Source: Nannochloris sp. 'desiccata' (lineage: Eukaryota > Chlorophyta > Trebouxiophyceae > Chlorellales > Chlorellaceae). From it: DNA of 64,000 bases. The position numbers and the translations under genes are program-made. Below, piece by piece: positions 31,915-43,753 of this stretch (position 1 is its first letter; each line of letters opens with the position of its first letter). The notes beneath the pieces are model-generated. The model saw only the letters and a program-made list of their open reading frames with translations, did no database searches and was not told where the DNA came from. The DNA lies in NCBI GenBank assembly GCA_019044685.2, contig JAGTXX020000007.1:248001-312000 (forward strand), in the 5' to 3' direction.

Positions 31915-33147
31915 ATGGCATCTACTGATCAACAGTCAATGCAAGTTGATGATACCGCTACCAATGGTACCACAGCTGGTGAGCAAGTCGTCACTCCTTG
32001 GGATGTCTCTGGCGGTGCTGATGGCAAAATAGATTATGGCAAACTCGTTGCACAATTCGGTTGCCAAGAAATCGATCAATCCCTCATTGATCGGATAGAA
32101 CGTCTTACCGGTGTACCCGCGCATCCTTTTCTCAAACGTGGGGTTTTCTTTGCCCATAGAGATTTAAAAGAAATTTTAGATGCTTACGAAAGAGGGCAGC
32201 CGTTTTATCTTTATACCGGCCGGGGACCTTCTTCAGAAGCCCTTCACCTGGGCCATTTAATCCCTTTTATGTTTACAAAGTACCTGCAAGATGCATTCAA
32301 AGTCCCGCTTGTTATCCAGCTCACTGATGATGAAAAATTCTTGTGGAAAGGGTTGAATTTAGAGGAATCTAGAAGGTTGGCCAGAGAGAACGCTAAAGAT
32401 ATTATCGCATGTGGGTTCGATGTGACACGAACCTTTATTTTTTCAGATTTTGACTATGTTGGAGGGGCGTTCTACCGTAATATCGTACGGATACAGCGAA
32501 CAGTGACGATGAACCAAGTACGAGGTATTTTTGGTTTCACACCAGAGGATAATATTGGCAAGATTGCTTTTCCTGCAGTGCAGGCAGCCCCGTCCTTTCC
32601 AGACTCTTTTCCACATATGTTTGGAGAACGAAAAGATGTACGGTGTTTGATCCCTTGCGCTATAGATCAAGATCCATACTTTAGGATGACACGGGATGCA
32701 GCACCGAAACTAGGTCACTTAAAGCCGGCATTAATCGAGTCGCGATTTTTCCCAGCATTGCAAGGTGAAAGTGGGAAAATGTCAGCTTCGGATACAAACT
32801 CTGCTATCTTTGTCAACGATACACCTAAAGTGATTAAAAATAAAGTCAATAAATACGCATTTAGTGGAGGTGGTGCCACTGTGGAGGAACATCGAGAAAA
32901 AGGTGCTGATCTTGATGTTGATGTCTCGTGGAAATGGCTCAATTTCTTTATGGAAGACGATGTTAAATTAGCTGAAATTGGACGTGAATATGGATCTGGA
33001 CGTATGCTGAGTGGTGAGATTAAAGCCGAGCTTGCGAAAGTGATTACTGAGATTGTAGAGAGACATCAGGTGGCCAGAGCAGCGGTGACAGATGACGTCG
33101 TCGATGCCTTTATGAGTTTTCGAAAAATGGAAAACTTGTTTGGATAA
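31915..33147 (+). CDS. WARS: Cytosolic-type tryptophanyl-tRNA synthetase
   Basis: A single exon of 410 residues, close to the core length of eukaryotic TrpRS without the WHEP domain. The class I signatures are present: a HIGH-equivalent in LHLGHLIPF near residue 106 and KMSAS near 287. Family-specific stretches include [47 protein letters not shown] and [16 protein letters not shown]. It charges tRNA-Trp for cytosolic translation. There is no organelle leader. The eukaryotic-type sequence, with the long insertion around the active site, separates it from bacterial or plastid forms. Confidence 0.97.
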   Translation: MASTDQQSMQVDDTATNGTTAGEQVVTPWDVSGGADGKIDYGKLVAQFGCQEIDQSLIDRIERLTGVPAHPFLKRGVFFAHRDLKEILDAYERGQPFYLYTGRGPSSEALHLGHLIPFMFTKYLQDAFKVPLVIQLTDDEKFLWKGLNLEESRRLARENAKDIIACGFDVTRTFIFSDFDYVGGAFYRNIVRIQRTVTMNQVRGIFGFTPEDNIGKIAFPAVQAAPSFPDSFPHMFGERKDVRCLIPCAIDQDPYFRMTRDAAPKLGHLKPALIESRFFPALQGESGKMSASDTNSAIFVNDTPKVIKNKVNKYAFSGGGATVEEHREKGADLDVDVSWKWLNFFMEDDVKLAEIGREYGSGRMLSGEIKAELAKVITEIVERHQVARAAVTDDVVDAFMSFRKMENLFG

Positions 33148-33303
33148 AGAGAATATCCCTGTTATAGTTTATTATTGTTTCCATTATTCCTTTCTCAAAA
33201 ATGTTAAAGGTGGTTCACATGAATAAGATTTCAGAGTAGAGCCAAAAAAAAAGCCAAAAGGAAATCGAGACTGGAATTTTCAAATTAAAAAAATCAAGGC
33301 GGT

Positions 33304-34223
33304 TCACTGCCACGGCACTTTCTTAAAGTTTCTTCCTAGGGCACTTTCTAGCACAGCACAGCCTAGAGAGCCACTACTACTATCATCAGTAAGACATCTG
33401 CCTCCATTGCAGGGATTTAAAGCGTGTAATAATGGAATAGCAGGGGTCAATAACAACTCCAGTGGAGATTTATTTTTATTTATATTTTTTCTATTTTCCA
33501 TCATTTGGCCCGCTCCCTCTGTTGCGGTTGAGTTGAAAAGATTGCTCCGTGTTCTTGCATCCTGTGTGGTTACTACTCCAGCTGCATGGGCTGTATCTGC
33601 ACCAGACATTCCATCTAGAAAGTAAGAAAAGGCTCCCAACGTAGCGCAACTTTGAAGAGCCCTTGCAGGACCACCTGCCCAGCCGAGCGCCAGACCAGTA
33701 GCGCAACCAGAAGCAGCCCCATTCCAAGCTGTAAAATATAAAATCATACAAAATAAGAATATTGGTAAGCGCTGGTTTTTTCCTATTTAAAGTGCAAGAG
33801 AATTAAATGAACAGAGGGGGAAAGAAATAAGAATAAAGGGGGATTTTTTTTATTTTCATTTTCCCCCTTACCGTCTTGTTTTTGTCGGAGGCGGAGCATG
33901 AAACAACTAACTGCAGCATACAGCCCACCCATAATACCAAACGTCTTTGCTGAGGCCCAGCCGGAGCCGAGGGAGCCGCGAAAAGTTCCTTTTAATCTAT
34001 TACTAAACCAATATCCCGCAAAGCCAAAGGCGTAACCTAGAGTGCCACCGCTGATCCCTGCCATGAGTCCGTTGACGCTGCAGGGTGTTTGGAAGGCATC
34101 CGTTGTTGGAGGGACATTTTCTCTAACTTGAGCGTCGGGGAAATTGCCGTCGATAGTGAGGTTTAAGACTGCTTCTTGAGGAGCATCTTCTTTTTTACGA
34201 TTGCTGATCTTGCTTTTGACCAT
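33304..34223 (-). CDS. Tim17/Tim22/Tim23-family membrane protein
   Basis: Two exons, 34223-33872 and 33728-33304, joined in phase 1, give 258 residues. Gly-rich hydrophobic segments of the Tim17/22/23 type are visible: GLMAGISGGTLGYAFGFAGY, a second around KTFGIMGGLYAAVSCFML, and two more after the intron (GAASGCATGLALGWAGG, then SCATLGAFSYFLDGM). These proteins form preprotein or metabolite channels of the mitochondrial or plastid inner envelope, or peroxisomal PMP24-type proteins. I cannot say which. The C-terminal 100 residues are polar and unlike the standard family. It is convergent with TrpRS across 156 bases. Confidence 0.85.
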
Positions 34224-35073
34224 ACTGAAACAGCGGTCCTAGGGGCGTTGACAGAAAGAGGAATCTATGTTAATTGTAAACTAGGATGGAAATTTTGTTC
34301 TATAGGACATATGCCTTGGGTTCTGCTTTTACTGAAAATAAAATTTGAAATTTACTCTGGACACCAAGAAGCTGAGGAGCCTGGTAAATGAACCCATGGA
34401 GGCCTTGAATGCCATTATTGTCACGAATATTGTCATATAGGTTTCTTGATCGTTTCAAGCAAAAAGGAATCTAGGGTTGCTGGGCATGGTTGGGAAAGGT
34501 AAAATTACCGCCGCTTCAGAGGCGGTGGCAGGAAAAGAAAAATCGGAGAATTAGTATTCATGCAAGATCCACTCCATGATTGCCTCCGATGAGCACTCTG
34601 CAGACCTCAGCGCTCGTTAAGGCCCGAGAATGAATTGAATCACAGAGACAATTTCAGTGGTTGGAATTTCACACTTTCTTCGAGCAGAGGTAGCAGAGGC
34701 AGAGGAGCTCAAAAGCGTGGCACCGGCTGTGTTTCCTGCTATTTTAGGAGTGCCTTGCCGCTCGCACTCAAAGGCCCTTGGCCCCTTACACCAAAGCTTT
34801 TAGAACAGGGGACATTAAGTTTTTCATCTTTATTCAAGTGAGTTCGAAAGATCTTAGTAACGTCTGATGAGCGCCGCAGGGAGGCTGAAGCAATTTTCCA
34901 AGTGCTGATAACTTTGTTCCACAAGTTTTATACCGTGGAAATTAGATTTATTCGTCTTGGCAGGAAATAACAGCCTTCGTTTTTAAACTCCGTAGGTAGC
35001 ATCTGATTAGCAGGGCAAAAGCCCACTGTACACTTTTAGTCTCGTTATATTTAGGATCTAGTGTACAAGTAAA
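34224..35073. promoter_or_regulatory. Divergent region, Tim17/22 and MOS1-like genes
   Basis: 850 bases lie between divergent starts. It contains GC-richer stretches near 34500-34800 but no convincing open frame or repeat. Any promoter role is inferred from position. Confidence 0.35.
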
Positions 35074-37013
35074 ATGTTGGGTAGTGGAAGGTACGTCTTG
35101 AACCGTTGTTAAAATCTTGCCCCTTGCAAATTCATTCCCTCTCACGAATGTTATGATCACCTTTTTCCTTTGCTGCTGTTATCATTTTTGCAGACAACGT
35201 CGTATGGTTTCCTTGGGTAAGGTAACAGCACCCAAGCCTGTGAATCTCCCAAGCCAAAGGTACGCTTTCTCTTCATAAAACTCCATTAGATTTTCAAATG
35301 TTCTTCTTTACGATCCCCTCTCTTCACCCGCTTCTCTCCCTCCTTCTCACCTCGCACCGTTCTCTCATATGTCTCTGCAGAAAGGAAAACAACGGAAACG
35401 ACCCTTCTGTCAACCTCGTCTCAAAACCAGGTGGGACTGGAGGATGGAACAGCGAACCTCCCGGAGCCCCTGGCCAATCTTCTTCCTCACAACACACACC
35501 TCGCGACAACAATGATACCGCCCCAAACCTCCCTCCTCGAGTCATTCCCGCGCAGCCTGCACCTGCATGGGGAGGGGCAGGGCTTCCAGATGAACGCCGC
35601 CGTGCTTTGGAACTCGCAAGCAGAGAACAATTTCCCACATTGGGCGCAGCAGCACCCGTAGCCGTAGCCGCAGACGGGGGTGATCAACATTACCATTCTC
35701 GTCCTTCTCATGGAGCTTACGATGAGGATGAACGCGGCCCTTATGCACCTCCACCTTCTTCGGGAGGTCCTGGTGGGTATAGCGAACGAGGAGGACCACC
35801 TTCCGGTCGATACGGAGGTGATCGCCACGATAACCAACAAGATTCTTATAATTCTAACTACCGAGGTGGCTACGATCAACGAGGAGGGTACGATCGTGGC
35901 GGTGACCGGTATGGCAATGACCGATACGGTGGTCCAGATCATCATCCAGGGGATCGAGGGTACTTTGATTATAGAGGAGGAGAAAGAGGGGGACATCACC
36001 CTCCTCCTCATCACCCACGCTACGGTGCCGGCAGCGGTAGCGGTGGATATGAGCGTGGAGAAAGAGAAAGAGAAGAGTTTGTTGGATCTCCTGAATTTGG
36101 TCACCGTGGTAGAGAAATAACCGAAGAACGTGGAGGAGGAGGTGGTGGTAGTGGGTATTACCGCGGTGGGGGTAGAGGCGGCGGCGGTGGCGGCGGTATG
36201 GAGCAGCACCATCGTGAAAGAGAAAGAGAATATTATCCTCGAGAACAACACCATGGACCGCCTCCATCTTACCGCCGTGGTGGGCGAGGAGGAGGAGAAG
36301 GGGGAGGCTATTATGATGGTCCTCCCCCACCATCACGTGGTGGGAGGTATAGTCTGGGACCTAGAGAAGGTGATGAAATTACTCATACTAGTGCTGAGTA
36401 CCCCTCCCAACAACAAGAACAGCAACAACAGCAGTGGGAAAAGGAGCGGGAAAGGCGATCTACCCCTTCTCGTGAAAGTCCTGGTAGAAGCACCCCTGCT
36501 CCTGCTCCTGCTCCTCCTGTTCTTCCTCCCCCTGCTGGAGCAGCAGCAGCAGGTACAGCAGCGCCTCCTCCTCCCAGAGCTTCACCACCTGCTGCATTTA
36601 CAACAGTTGCCACCCCTGCAGCAGCAGCTGGAGATGCAGGAGCAGAAGGGCAGCCAAATTATTTTGCGGTAGTCCCGCCTCCACCACCCCCTCCCCCACC
36701 AAAACGCCAAAGCGAGCTTGACGAAGGCGCCCCTGGTGGATATGGACTTGACCGTTCAGGCAGTGATATTTCCGGCGTTGATTCAATTGATGTACTGAGC
36801 CGTAGAGCCACAGCAGGCTCTTCTGCGGCTCCTTCAATTATCCGATCGGAGCTCGGTGGCGGTGGCGGTGGTTCCATTACAGGTGGTTCGATTGTTGAAG
36901 GTGAACAAAGAGAACCTTTGAGAGACCATCATCATTCTCTTCCTTCGGTTGCAGTACACCAACAGCATGGCAGCTACGCAGCAGCAGCGAATGGAGGGGT
37001 AGGTACCTATCAC

Positions 37014-37082
<69 letters not shown>

Positions 37083-38555
37083 CCTGCACCTCCCCCTCCA
37101 CCCCCATTGCAGCAATCCTCGACGCCAACGAGGATATTAAAACGTCCTGATGCATCAACAGCAGGTGAAGCAAATGGTCTTCCTGGAGATTTACAACAAT
37201 TGTCGCTGGATCCTACCACAACACCAGCAGCTGAAGTTTCATTTATGGGTCATTTTTCAGAGCAGAATCGAGTAGCCAGAACCTCTATGCCCCCTGCCTT
37301 ACAAGGCCTTTCCCTTCAACTAGGAGGTGCATTTCAACCCACATCCGGTCCTCCAGGGCTCTTTTCCACCTCTACAATTACCGCTACAGGTGCTGTGCAG
37401 CCATTGGCAACCTTTGGTGGGCCGGCCTCTGCTGCTGGCGGTGTTGGTGGATTAAGTGGTGTAACTTTAGCTGGTGGTGCTCCTGGCCTTGTGGCTACCT
37501 TTGCAGGTCCTCCTCCACTTCAATTTGGTGATATTCTATTGCCAAGTGCCATTGATGGATCGGTAGAACCAGACTCAATGACGCCTCCTGCAGCTCTTGG
37601 CGGTGGTGCGGGTGGCGGCGGGCATGGTTTGTTGCGTGATCTTGGTGCTCAGTTTGGCGGATCGGGTGCTGGGAACGATAGATCTGGTGGTCGAGGTGGT
37701 CATCGTGGTGCTCGTAGTGGTGAGCATCCTAGCCGTCTTCATCCTCATCACGGGCAGCACCAAGATTCTCAGGAACGAGGCGGTGCCAGAGGTGGTGGTG
37801 CTGGTAGAGGGAGAGGAGGTGCTAGTACGAACGGCCCTCCTGGTGTGTCTCCGCCTCCGCCACCTCCTCCTGGTGTACCTCCACCTCCTGGACTTTTCAA
37901 CAACGCAGCAACTAGTGCAAATGCAGCAGCAGCTGCAGCAGGGAACAATGAAGAGAGAGAGAAATTTGCCCGCACCCGCCGGGGTCGTGGGTCCAGCGGG
38001 AAAGCAGGCAATGCTAGTGCTGAAGGTGCTATTCAAGGATCCACTTCTACAGCACCTCCCCCACCTCCTCCTGGAGTATCACCCGCAGGTGGTGGTGGTT
38101 CCAAGAAGGCAACTCCACCTCCCCCTTGTGCTCGTGGTGCTGCTACTGGGAAAGAAGCCAGAAAATCTGCTGGACCCCCTCCTGGCTTAGCTCCTGCTGC
38201 TCACGCAGCTGCATCTGTTCACGATGATACTGGTTCTAATGGTGAGCATAATCCTGCTGATGTCAATGCCAAGAGCGGCGCTCGTAAAACTCGTGGAGGC
38301 CGTGGTAAGAGGAGAGGTAAAGGGGAGCCTGGTGCTGAAGGTGCTGCTGCCGGTGATAATAGTGTTGCTGCCCCTTCTGAAAGCTCCTATGCTGGAGATA
38401 CTGCTGCTGCTGCTGCGAAAGTTTCTTCTTCTAATAAACCTCCTCGTGCACGAGGTGGAAATAAATCTCGCAGTCTTCCTGCTGGTGGTGTGCCCCCTCC
38501 TCCACCACCACCACCACCTCCTCCACCACCTCGTCCTGCACCACCAGCTGAATAA
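35074..38555 (+). CDS. MOS1/PRRC2 (BAT2 N-terminal) family protein
   Basis: Three exons, 35074-35090, 35194-35259 and 35381-38555, give 1085 residues. The spliced N-terminus, MLGSGRQRRMVSLGKVTAPK continuing into PVNLPSQRKENNGNDPSVNL, matches the BAT2 N-terminal domain shared by plant MODIFIER OF SNC1 and animal PRRC2. The rest is disordered: Arg/Gly/Tyr-rich RGG-type repeats (about 130-340), Pro runs, a poly-Gln run of about 21-24 near 575, Gly-rich blocks and a Pro-rich end. Plant MOS1 regulates immune-receptor and flowering genes; PRRC2 proteins act in translation initiation and stress granules. The RGG region suggests RNA binding. A longer frame reading into intron 2 (starting MFFFTIP) is not the real start. 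Confidence 0.85.
37017..37079. repeat. (CAG)21 microsatellite, read as poly-Gln
   Basis: Twenty-one uninterrupted CAG units in the MOS1-like gene encode glutamine. Pure runs of this length are usually unstable between strains. Confidence 0.95.
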
Positions 38556-39389
38556 AGAAATCTAGGTCGTCTTTTCTTTTTCTCTTCTACTTTGCTATAG
38601 TAGACGTGCCCCCCCCCCCCCCCCCCCCCCCTTCTTTTTTTTCTTCGATCTCTCTCTCGATCTCTCTCTTTATTGGCTGGTAGGTTGGCCTGATTTCCCA
38701 AGTGATTGAGTCTCTCTCCTTGTGGCCATTCTTTTGCATAAAGTCGTCTTTGGAAATAAGAGAGAAGAGAATGAAACAAAACAGACACACACTTTCCCTT
38801 TTCTTCCTTTCTTTTTTAAGGGAAAAGCGGGGGGTGAAATTAGAATAACAATTCTTTTTCCTTTTATATAAATCTCAAATATAAATTAATCACGATATGC
38901 ACCAGTCGTTTCTCCATTGTTTGCGCCCTGTCACCTCTCTTTGTCAATTTCCTTATCGATAGTAAGGAAGGTTTTCAAGGTGAGGCAGGAGGCTGCATCA
39001 TCGCGACTACTGTGCTCTGCTTAAAACACCAAGTTGTCGGTGCCTGTACGGTAAAGAAGAACCTATATTTTACAATTTTCTGAAATTCAGGGCAGCAGTT
39101 ATTGCTGTTCCAGCTCTCTTCTTGGGACAAGGCAAGCGATTGTTCGTTCTTTCTTTCTTTCTTTCTTACCCGTTGTGTGTAAATCAGATAAGAGATAGAT
39201 CAAAACTCAGTACTCTCAACTAAAATAGTTAACCTAGGGTAGAAACGTTGTACTCTACTCTCTGAAATGACAGTTATATAACAAATTACCAAGCAAATCT
39301 ACTAAATAATTAGAATTGACAGTACAGACCGATACTCTGAAAGAAGAATAAAAGGCGCTCCCATATGTCTATAGATATTTTTCCTTTTA
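38556..39389. other. Intergenic, convergent 3' ends, simple repeats
   Basis: 834 bases lie between convergent MOS1-like and LST8 genes. A run of 23 C, CT-rich repeats after it, and a TTTC repeat at about 39146-39167 are present. No coding potential is seen. Confidence 0.6.
38609..38631. repeat. Homopolymer C23
   Basis: Twenty-three consecutive C, 54 bases after the MOS1-like stop codon and so probably in its 3' untranslated region. Length may be inexact because of sequencing limits. Confidence 0.85.
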
Positions 39390-40507
39390 TTAACTTTCCC
39401 TATCTTCTAGTGCTGAATCATTCAACGCACACGTCACACACGCTTTATGATGTCCACTATACATCCGAATCGCCTCTCCCGTACTCAAATCCCACAACCT
39501 GGCAGTACAATCTGACGAGGCAGTTACCAGATACGCAGCATCTACTGAAAAGACTGCATCCCACACCCATCGCTGGTGCCCAGTTAAAGTTCTATCTAAA
39601 GTAAATCCATCTAGATTCCATAATTTGACCGTTTTATCAGCAGAAGTAGTTGCTAGTTGCCGTACGTCTGGACTGAGCAGGCATTTCAGGATCTGACCGG
39701 AATGCGCTTTTAATTTGTGCAGCGGTTCAAAATGGGTCGTCGTGTGTGTGCCTCGAACAGAGCGCCAGACGTAGCAGGTGCCGGAATTGTTAGCAGCGAC
39801 CATGAGTGAGCTATCTGGTGCCATGGTAAGTGACCGTACAGGGGTTCCTACCTCTGGTACTAGCTCACAACTACAGGCATCTGCAGTCAGATCCCATACT
39901 CTGATGTTGCCCTGTTGATCCCCAGAAATGAGCTCTTGTTGATTTGGGTGTAACACCACAGTATTCACTGCTGCAGATTTATGTTCAAATTCACGTTGTA
40001 CACCCGGTGCACGCAGATCCCAGATTTTTAGGGTTCCATCTTCACTGCCTGAATACATCCACTTGCAATCTTTCCCAAAGCCCACAGCGGTAACATTTGA
40101 GGTGTGATTGTCATAAGAGACTATTGGTTGCGGCGTATTTGAGTTCACTTCGAACAGGCGGATGTGTGGGTTCCCTGCTGCTGCTATTAGAGATTTGTCT
40201 GCGGTGATCTCTAGTTTGTTAACTTGGCTGTCGGCGTATTGGAGGGTGCGGTAACAGATGCCTGACGTTGCCTCCCAGAATCTTTGCAAGAAGATAAATA
40301 GTATATTAGGAAATAGTATTGGTTATAGATAGATAGCATGTGGAATATTAAGGGAAGGTTGAGAGGAAATCGAGGTCTGTATTGTTGTGGTTATAAGGAG
40401 AAAGAGTAAAAATGAAAATTGAAGCGGAGGAACTGCGGTCCGACAATAATCTCATACCTGATTGTGTGGTCATAGCCCGCTGTAGCGAGGACTACTGTTG
40501 ATCCCAT
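39390..40507 (-). CDS. LST8: LST8/GbetaL, TOR complex subunit
   Basis: Two exons, 40507-40458 and 40281-39390, give 313 residues, the normal size of LST8. The spliced N-terminus ([20 protein letters not shown], then [16 protein letters not shown]) is diagnostic. Seven WD40 repeats are visible, with [30 protein letters not shown] and [23 protein letters not shown]8 binds the kinase domain of TOR and is needed for TORC1 function, which links nutrients to growth. It is divergent with the fasciclin-like gene across 380 bases. Confidence 0.97.
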
Positions 40508-40887
40508 GTGATTTGGGTAACTATTTACTGGATCAAGGATCAGCTGTCTAAAGCATTGCCTTTGGATAACACTTAACCTTTTAAATCAATTTTTGCATTT
40601 GCAATTGGGTGCGCGTTTCGGGCAATTTTAGGTTGTAAAGCGTTTTGTATCAACTATTTTGGTTATAACAAATAGATCTAAATGTCTCAATTTTTGACGA
40701 AGAGAAATTTTATCTAAAAACATAGCCCTTGCTCTCTGCTACTTTGTAAAATTCTAGCACTGCTACTAGCACCTGACAGGCTGCTGCCCCTCCGCGTTTC
40801 ATTACCGGGGCTTTGCGCACGTCAGCCCGCTTACATCTCCACTTAAACACTTAAATAACATATTTGTAAACATAATTGGCCCCTAGA
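40508..40887. promoter_or_regulatory. Divergent region, LST8 and fasciclin genes
   Basis: 380 bases lie between divergent ATGs. No defined motif is visible apart from GC-rich sequence around 40780-40830. A promoter role is inferred from position. Confidence 0.35.
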
Positions 40888-43352
40888 ATGCCTCCCAAAG
40901 GGTGGCCAAGTGCCCCAAAGGCTGGCGCTGCCCGCATCGTCCTCTGCCTCTTGTTCTCCCATTTCGCTGCTAGCCAACCCTTGTCCGAAGTTGTAGTACC
41001 CGGAATAAACCCGTTCTATGCAGCTCCACCTCGTAAGAAACCTGGGCCACCTCGGAGCCTTCCTTTCCAGGCTGATGGTGCTGAGGATGAGTCTCCTCTT
41101 TCTCGAGCTTCGGAGCTTCCAGAAGCTGCGCCTCCTGCTCCAGAGCAACAGACTTTACCCTGTGCATGTACCTCTACCGGTATGAGTGGAACTGTAAATA
41201 CATCTACAGTTGGGTGTGGACAGTGGCTTCTAGCTGAAGGAAGCAACGTCTTTATGTGCTACATTGCAGTAAGTCGCTTTCTTTCTTTCTTAAATTTTGA
41301 TGAAAACACAAAATCAACAAGATTTCTGACTAAATTTGCACACACACTCTTCCCCATCCCTCTACTCAGGATCCTGAGCGGTGCAATGAGGCTAGAAATA
41401 TCGCCAGGAGTGTCAGATTTCCAGGTGCCTACTTCAAAGTGTGCCCTTCCGAACGCGCAGCACTCGAAGGAAATTTGCCTCCTCTAGCTACCTTACTCAG
41501 CACCTTACCCCAAATTCAAGATTTCTACCGCCTAATACGTCTTTCAAATTTCACCAGCGTCCCTGGAGAAGATATTACAGTCCTGGCACCATCAAATAAT
41601 GCTTTAGAAGCTTCTGTAAGTCAAGGCGCAATCCAACCGCTATCCAGTCAAACACAAGATTCTGCTTTACAACTCGTACTCTCAAGCATTATTCCTTCTG
41701 CGGGGATCAAATCTGTAGCTTTGGTGGCGTTACAAAACGTAAATTTGGCGAATAATCAAACTGTTAAAACTGGAACACGAGGAAACCAAAAAGGTGAAGA
41801 AGGTGGAAATTCAAGTTTGCCGCGACAGGAAGACCTGGTAGTAGATGGTGTTGCGGTTGATGTGCCAGATATATTAGCTACGAATGGTGTTTTGCACATT
41901 ATGGATGGAGTTATTGGTGCGAGGGCGGCACCTGCACCTGAGAGAGTGGAAAGGGTACCTGCTGTCGGTGGCAATAGTGTTCTTGCTCCCGCAGTAGTAC
42001 CACCACTGATGCCTCCTCCTCCACCTTTACCACCTCCAGAGATGCCTCCTTCTTTAACACCAATGCTTTCACCTCCCGTACCACCTCCACTTTTGCCTCC
42101 ACCCCCTCCAAGAAGCCCTCCTCCGGTGTCACCAGCGAGGCTGCCACCGCCTCGGCCGCCGCCAGCAGTCCCTCCTCCAGCTCGGCCTGTAGCGATGGCT
42201 ACAACTCCTCCACCAACCCCATCTCGGGAAGAATCACCTCCCCCATCATCGCCACCACCACCACCAAGATCTCCACCACCCGTGCCAAGGCCGCTACCGC
42301 CTCCGCCTCTTCCTCCTCCTGACTTTACACGACAAATTGAGGAAGAGCGAAGAAGAGTAGATCAGCAAAGGCAAGAGCTAGAAAGAAGACAAGAAGAAGA
42401 AAGAAGAGCAGAGGAAGAAGAAAGACAAGAGCTAGAAAGAAGGCAAGAAGAAGAAAGAAGGCAAGAAGAAGAAAGACAAGAAGAAGAAGAAAGACAAGAA
42501 GAAGAAAGACAAGAGGAAGAAAGAAGACAAGAAGAAGAAAGACAAGAGGAAGAAAGAAGACAAGAAGAAGAAGCAAGAATTGGGGAAGAACGGAGAAGGG
42601 AAGAACAAGAAACACCCGTGCCAAGGCCGCTACCGCCTGCTCCTCCTCCTCCTGACTTTACACGACAAATTGAGGAAGAACGAAGAAGAGTAGATCAGCA
42701 AAGGCAAGAGCTAGAAAGAAGACAAGAAGAAGAAAGAAGAGCAGAGGAAGAAGAAAGACAAGAGCTAGAAAGAAGGCAAGACGAAGAAAGAAGGCAAGAA
42801 GAAGAAAGACAAGAAGAAGAAGAAAGACAAGAAGAAGAAAGAAGACAAGAAGAAGAAAGACAAGAGGAAGAAAGAAGACAAGAAGAAGAAAGACAAGAAG
42901 AAGAAGAAAGACAAGAGGAAGAAAGAAGGATAGCAGCCCAAACACCACCGCCTCCATCTCCTCCCCCGCCCTCTCCACCTCCGCCTTCGCCGTCACCCCC
43001 AGCTCTTTCTGCTGCAGACGTAGAACGATTTAGAGAAGAGGTTAATAGAAGGGCAGAACAGCAAAGACAAGAAGAAGAAAGAAGAGCAGAGGAAGAAAGG
43101 AGAGCCCAAACACCACCTCCTCGGTCACCCCCGCCACCGCCTCCTTTCCCTCCTCCTCCTTCGCCTCCCCCTCCGCCACCGCCACCACCCCCAGTACCAT
43201 CATTGTCAGTTCAAGATGTATTTGCTGGTTTTTTTCCCTTCCAATTGCAACAGCAACAACAAGAATTACAGCAGGCAACACAGCAACAAACCCTGTTGCC
43301 AGCACAGCAAATTATAATACCACAAACAATAGCAGATCTCTTTCCAGGCTAA
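40888..43352 (+). CDS. Cell-wall-type fasciclin protein with Pro-rich and charged-helix tracts
   Basis: Two exons, 40888-41268 and 41370-43352, phase 0, give 787 residues. A hydrophobic leader (ARIVLCLLFSHFAASQP) suggests secretion. A six-or-more-Cys module with C-x-C-T-S-T-G and VGCGQW, ending in YFKVCP, spans about 92-152, a type seen in algal wall proteins. A fasciclin (FAS1) domain follows at about 155-310 (ITVLAPSNNALE, then TNGVLHIMDGVI). After that come SPPP/PPPP tracts and two long blocks of Glu/Arg/Gln with ERRQEEERRQEEER-type periodicity that should form single alpha-helices. The two blocks are tandem copies of about 334 bases. FAS1 proteins mediate adhesion; the Pro tracts may be hydroxylated and glycosylated. 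Confidence 0.88.
42279..42935 (+). repeat. Two tandem copies of a Pro/Glu-Arg coding block
   Basis: Copy 1 begins at about 42279 and copy 2 at about 42613. Each starts CACCCGTGCCAAGGCCGCTA and runs into a GACTTTACACGACAA segment, then GAAGAAAGA-type repeats. The offset is 334 bases between matching anchors (42321 and 42655). Near-identity indicates a recent internal duplication. Confidence 0.85.
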
Positions 43353-43753
43353 AAAACGCAGTAGGGAACAGTTGGGTCCCGGTATCGGTCGTTTCGCACA
43401 TTTCTTTCTTTCTTTTTTTCTTTTGTACCGCTCGCTCTCTCGTCTTCAGATTATCCTGGTGCTTTTTGGCGCTTGTGTCCTTTTGAATAACAAAAAGGTT
43501 TTAAAATTACTCCAATATTTTCTGTATACAACCAAATTTCCATTTATTGGTATGTAAATTAAGCAACAGTATGTTGAAAGCAGAGTGAAGTTTGACTTTT
43601 TGAAAGCTTGAAAGCTTGACTAGGCTGGCTTCATCACAGATGCCTGGCCCCAGCGCTGCCGATTCTTGGCTCTAATTCGGAAAGCTAGCCGCGGTTTAGC
43701 TCATTTACAAAGTTTTTTAATAAACTAGTGAATTAAATTGCAAACAATTGAAC
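43353..43753. other. Intergenic, co-directional genes
   Basis: 401 bases contain the fasciclin 3' end (a TGTAA near 43552) and the catalase promoter. Two GAAAGCTT units in tandem lie near 43600. No coding potential is seen. Confidence 0.55.

Noticed and set aside
35298..35380. Hydrophobic N-terminus resembling a signal peptide (MFFFTIP) on the MOS1-like gene
   Set aside because: This is intron read-through; the spliced upstream exons give the conserved BAT2 N-terminal motif instead.
38224..38565. Overlapping alternative frames across the MOS1-like gene
   Set aside because: They have Val/Leu-rich composition caused by GGT/GCT repeats and lack any family signature.
42325..42996. Two antisense Leu/Phe-rich open frames
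   Set aside because: They are the reverse reading of GAAGAAAGA-type repeats in the fasciclin gene; the hydrophobic runs are compositional.
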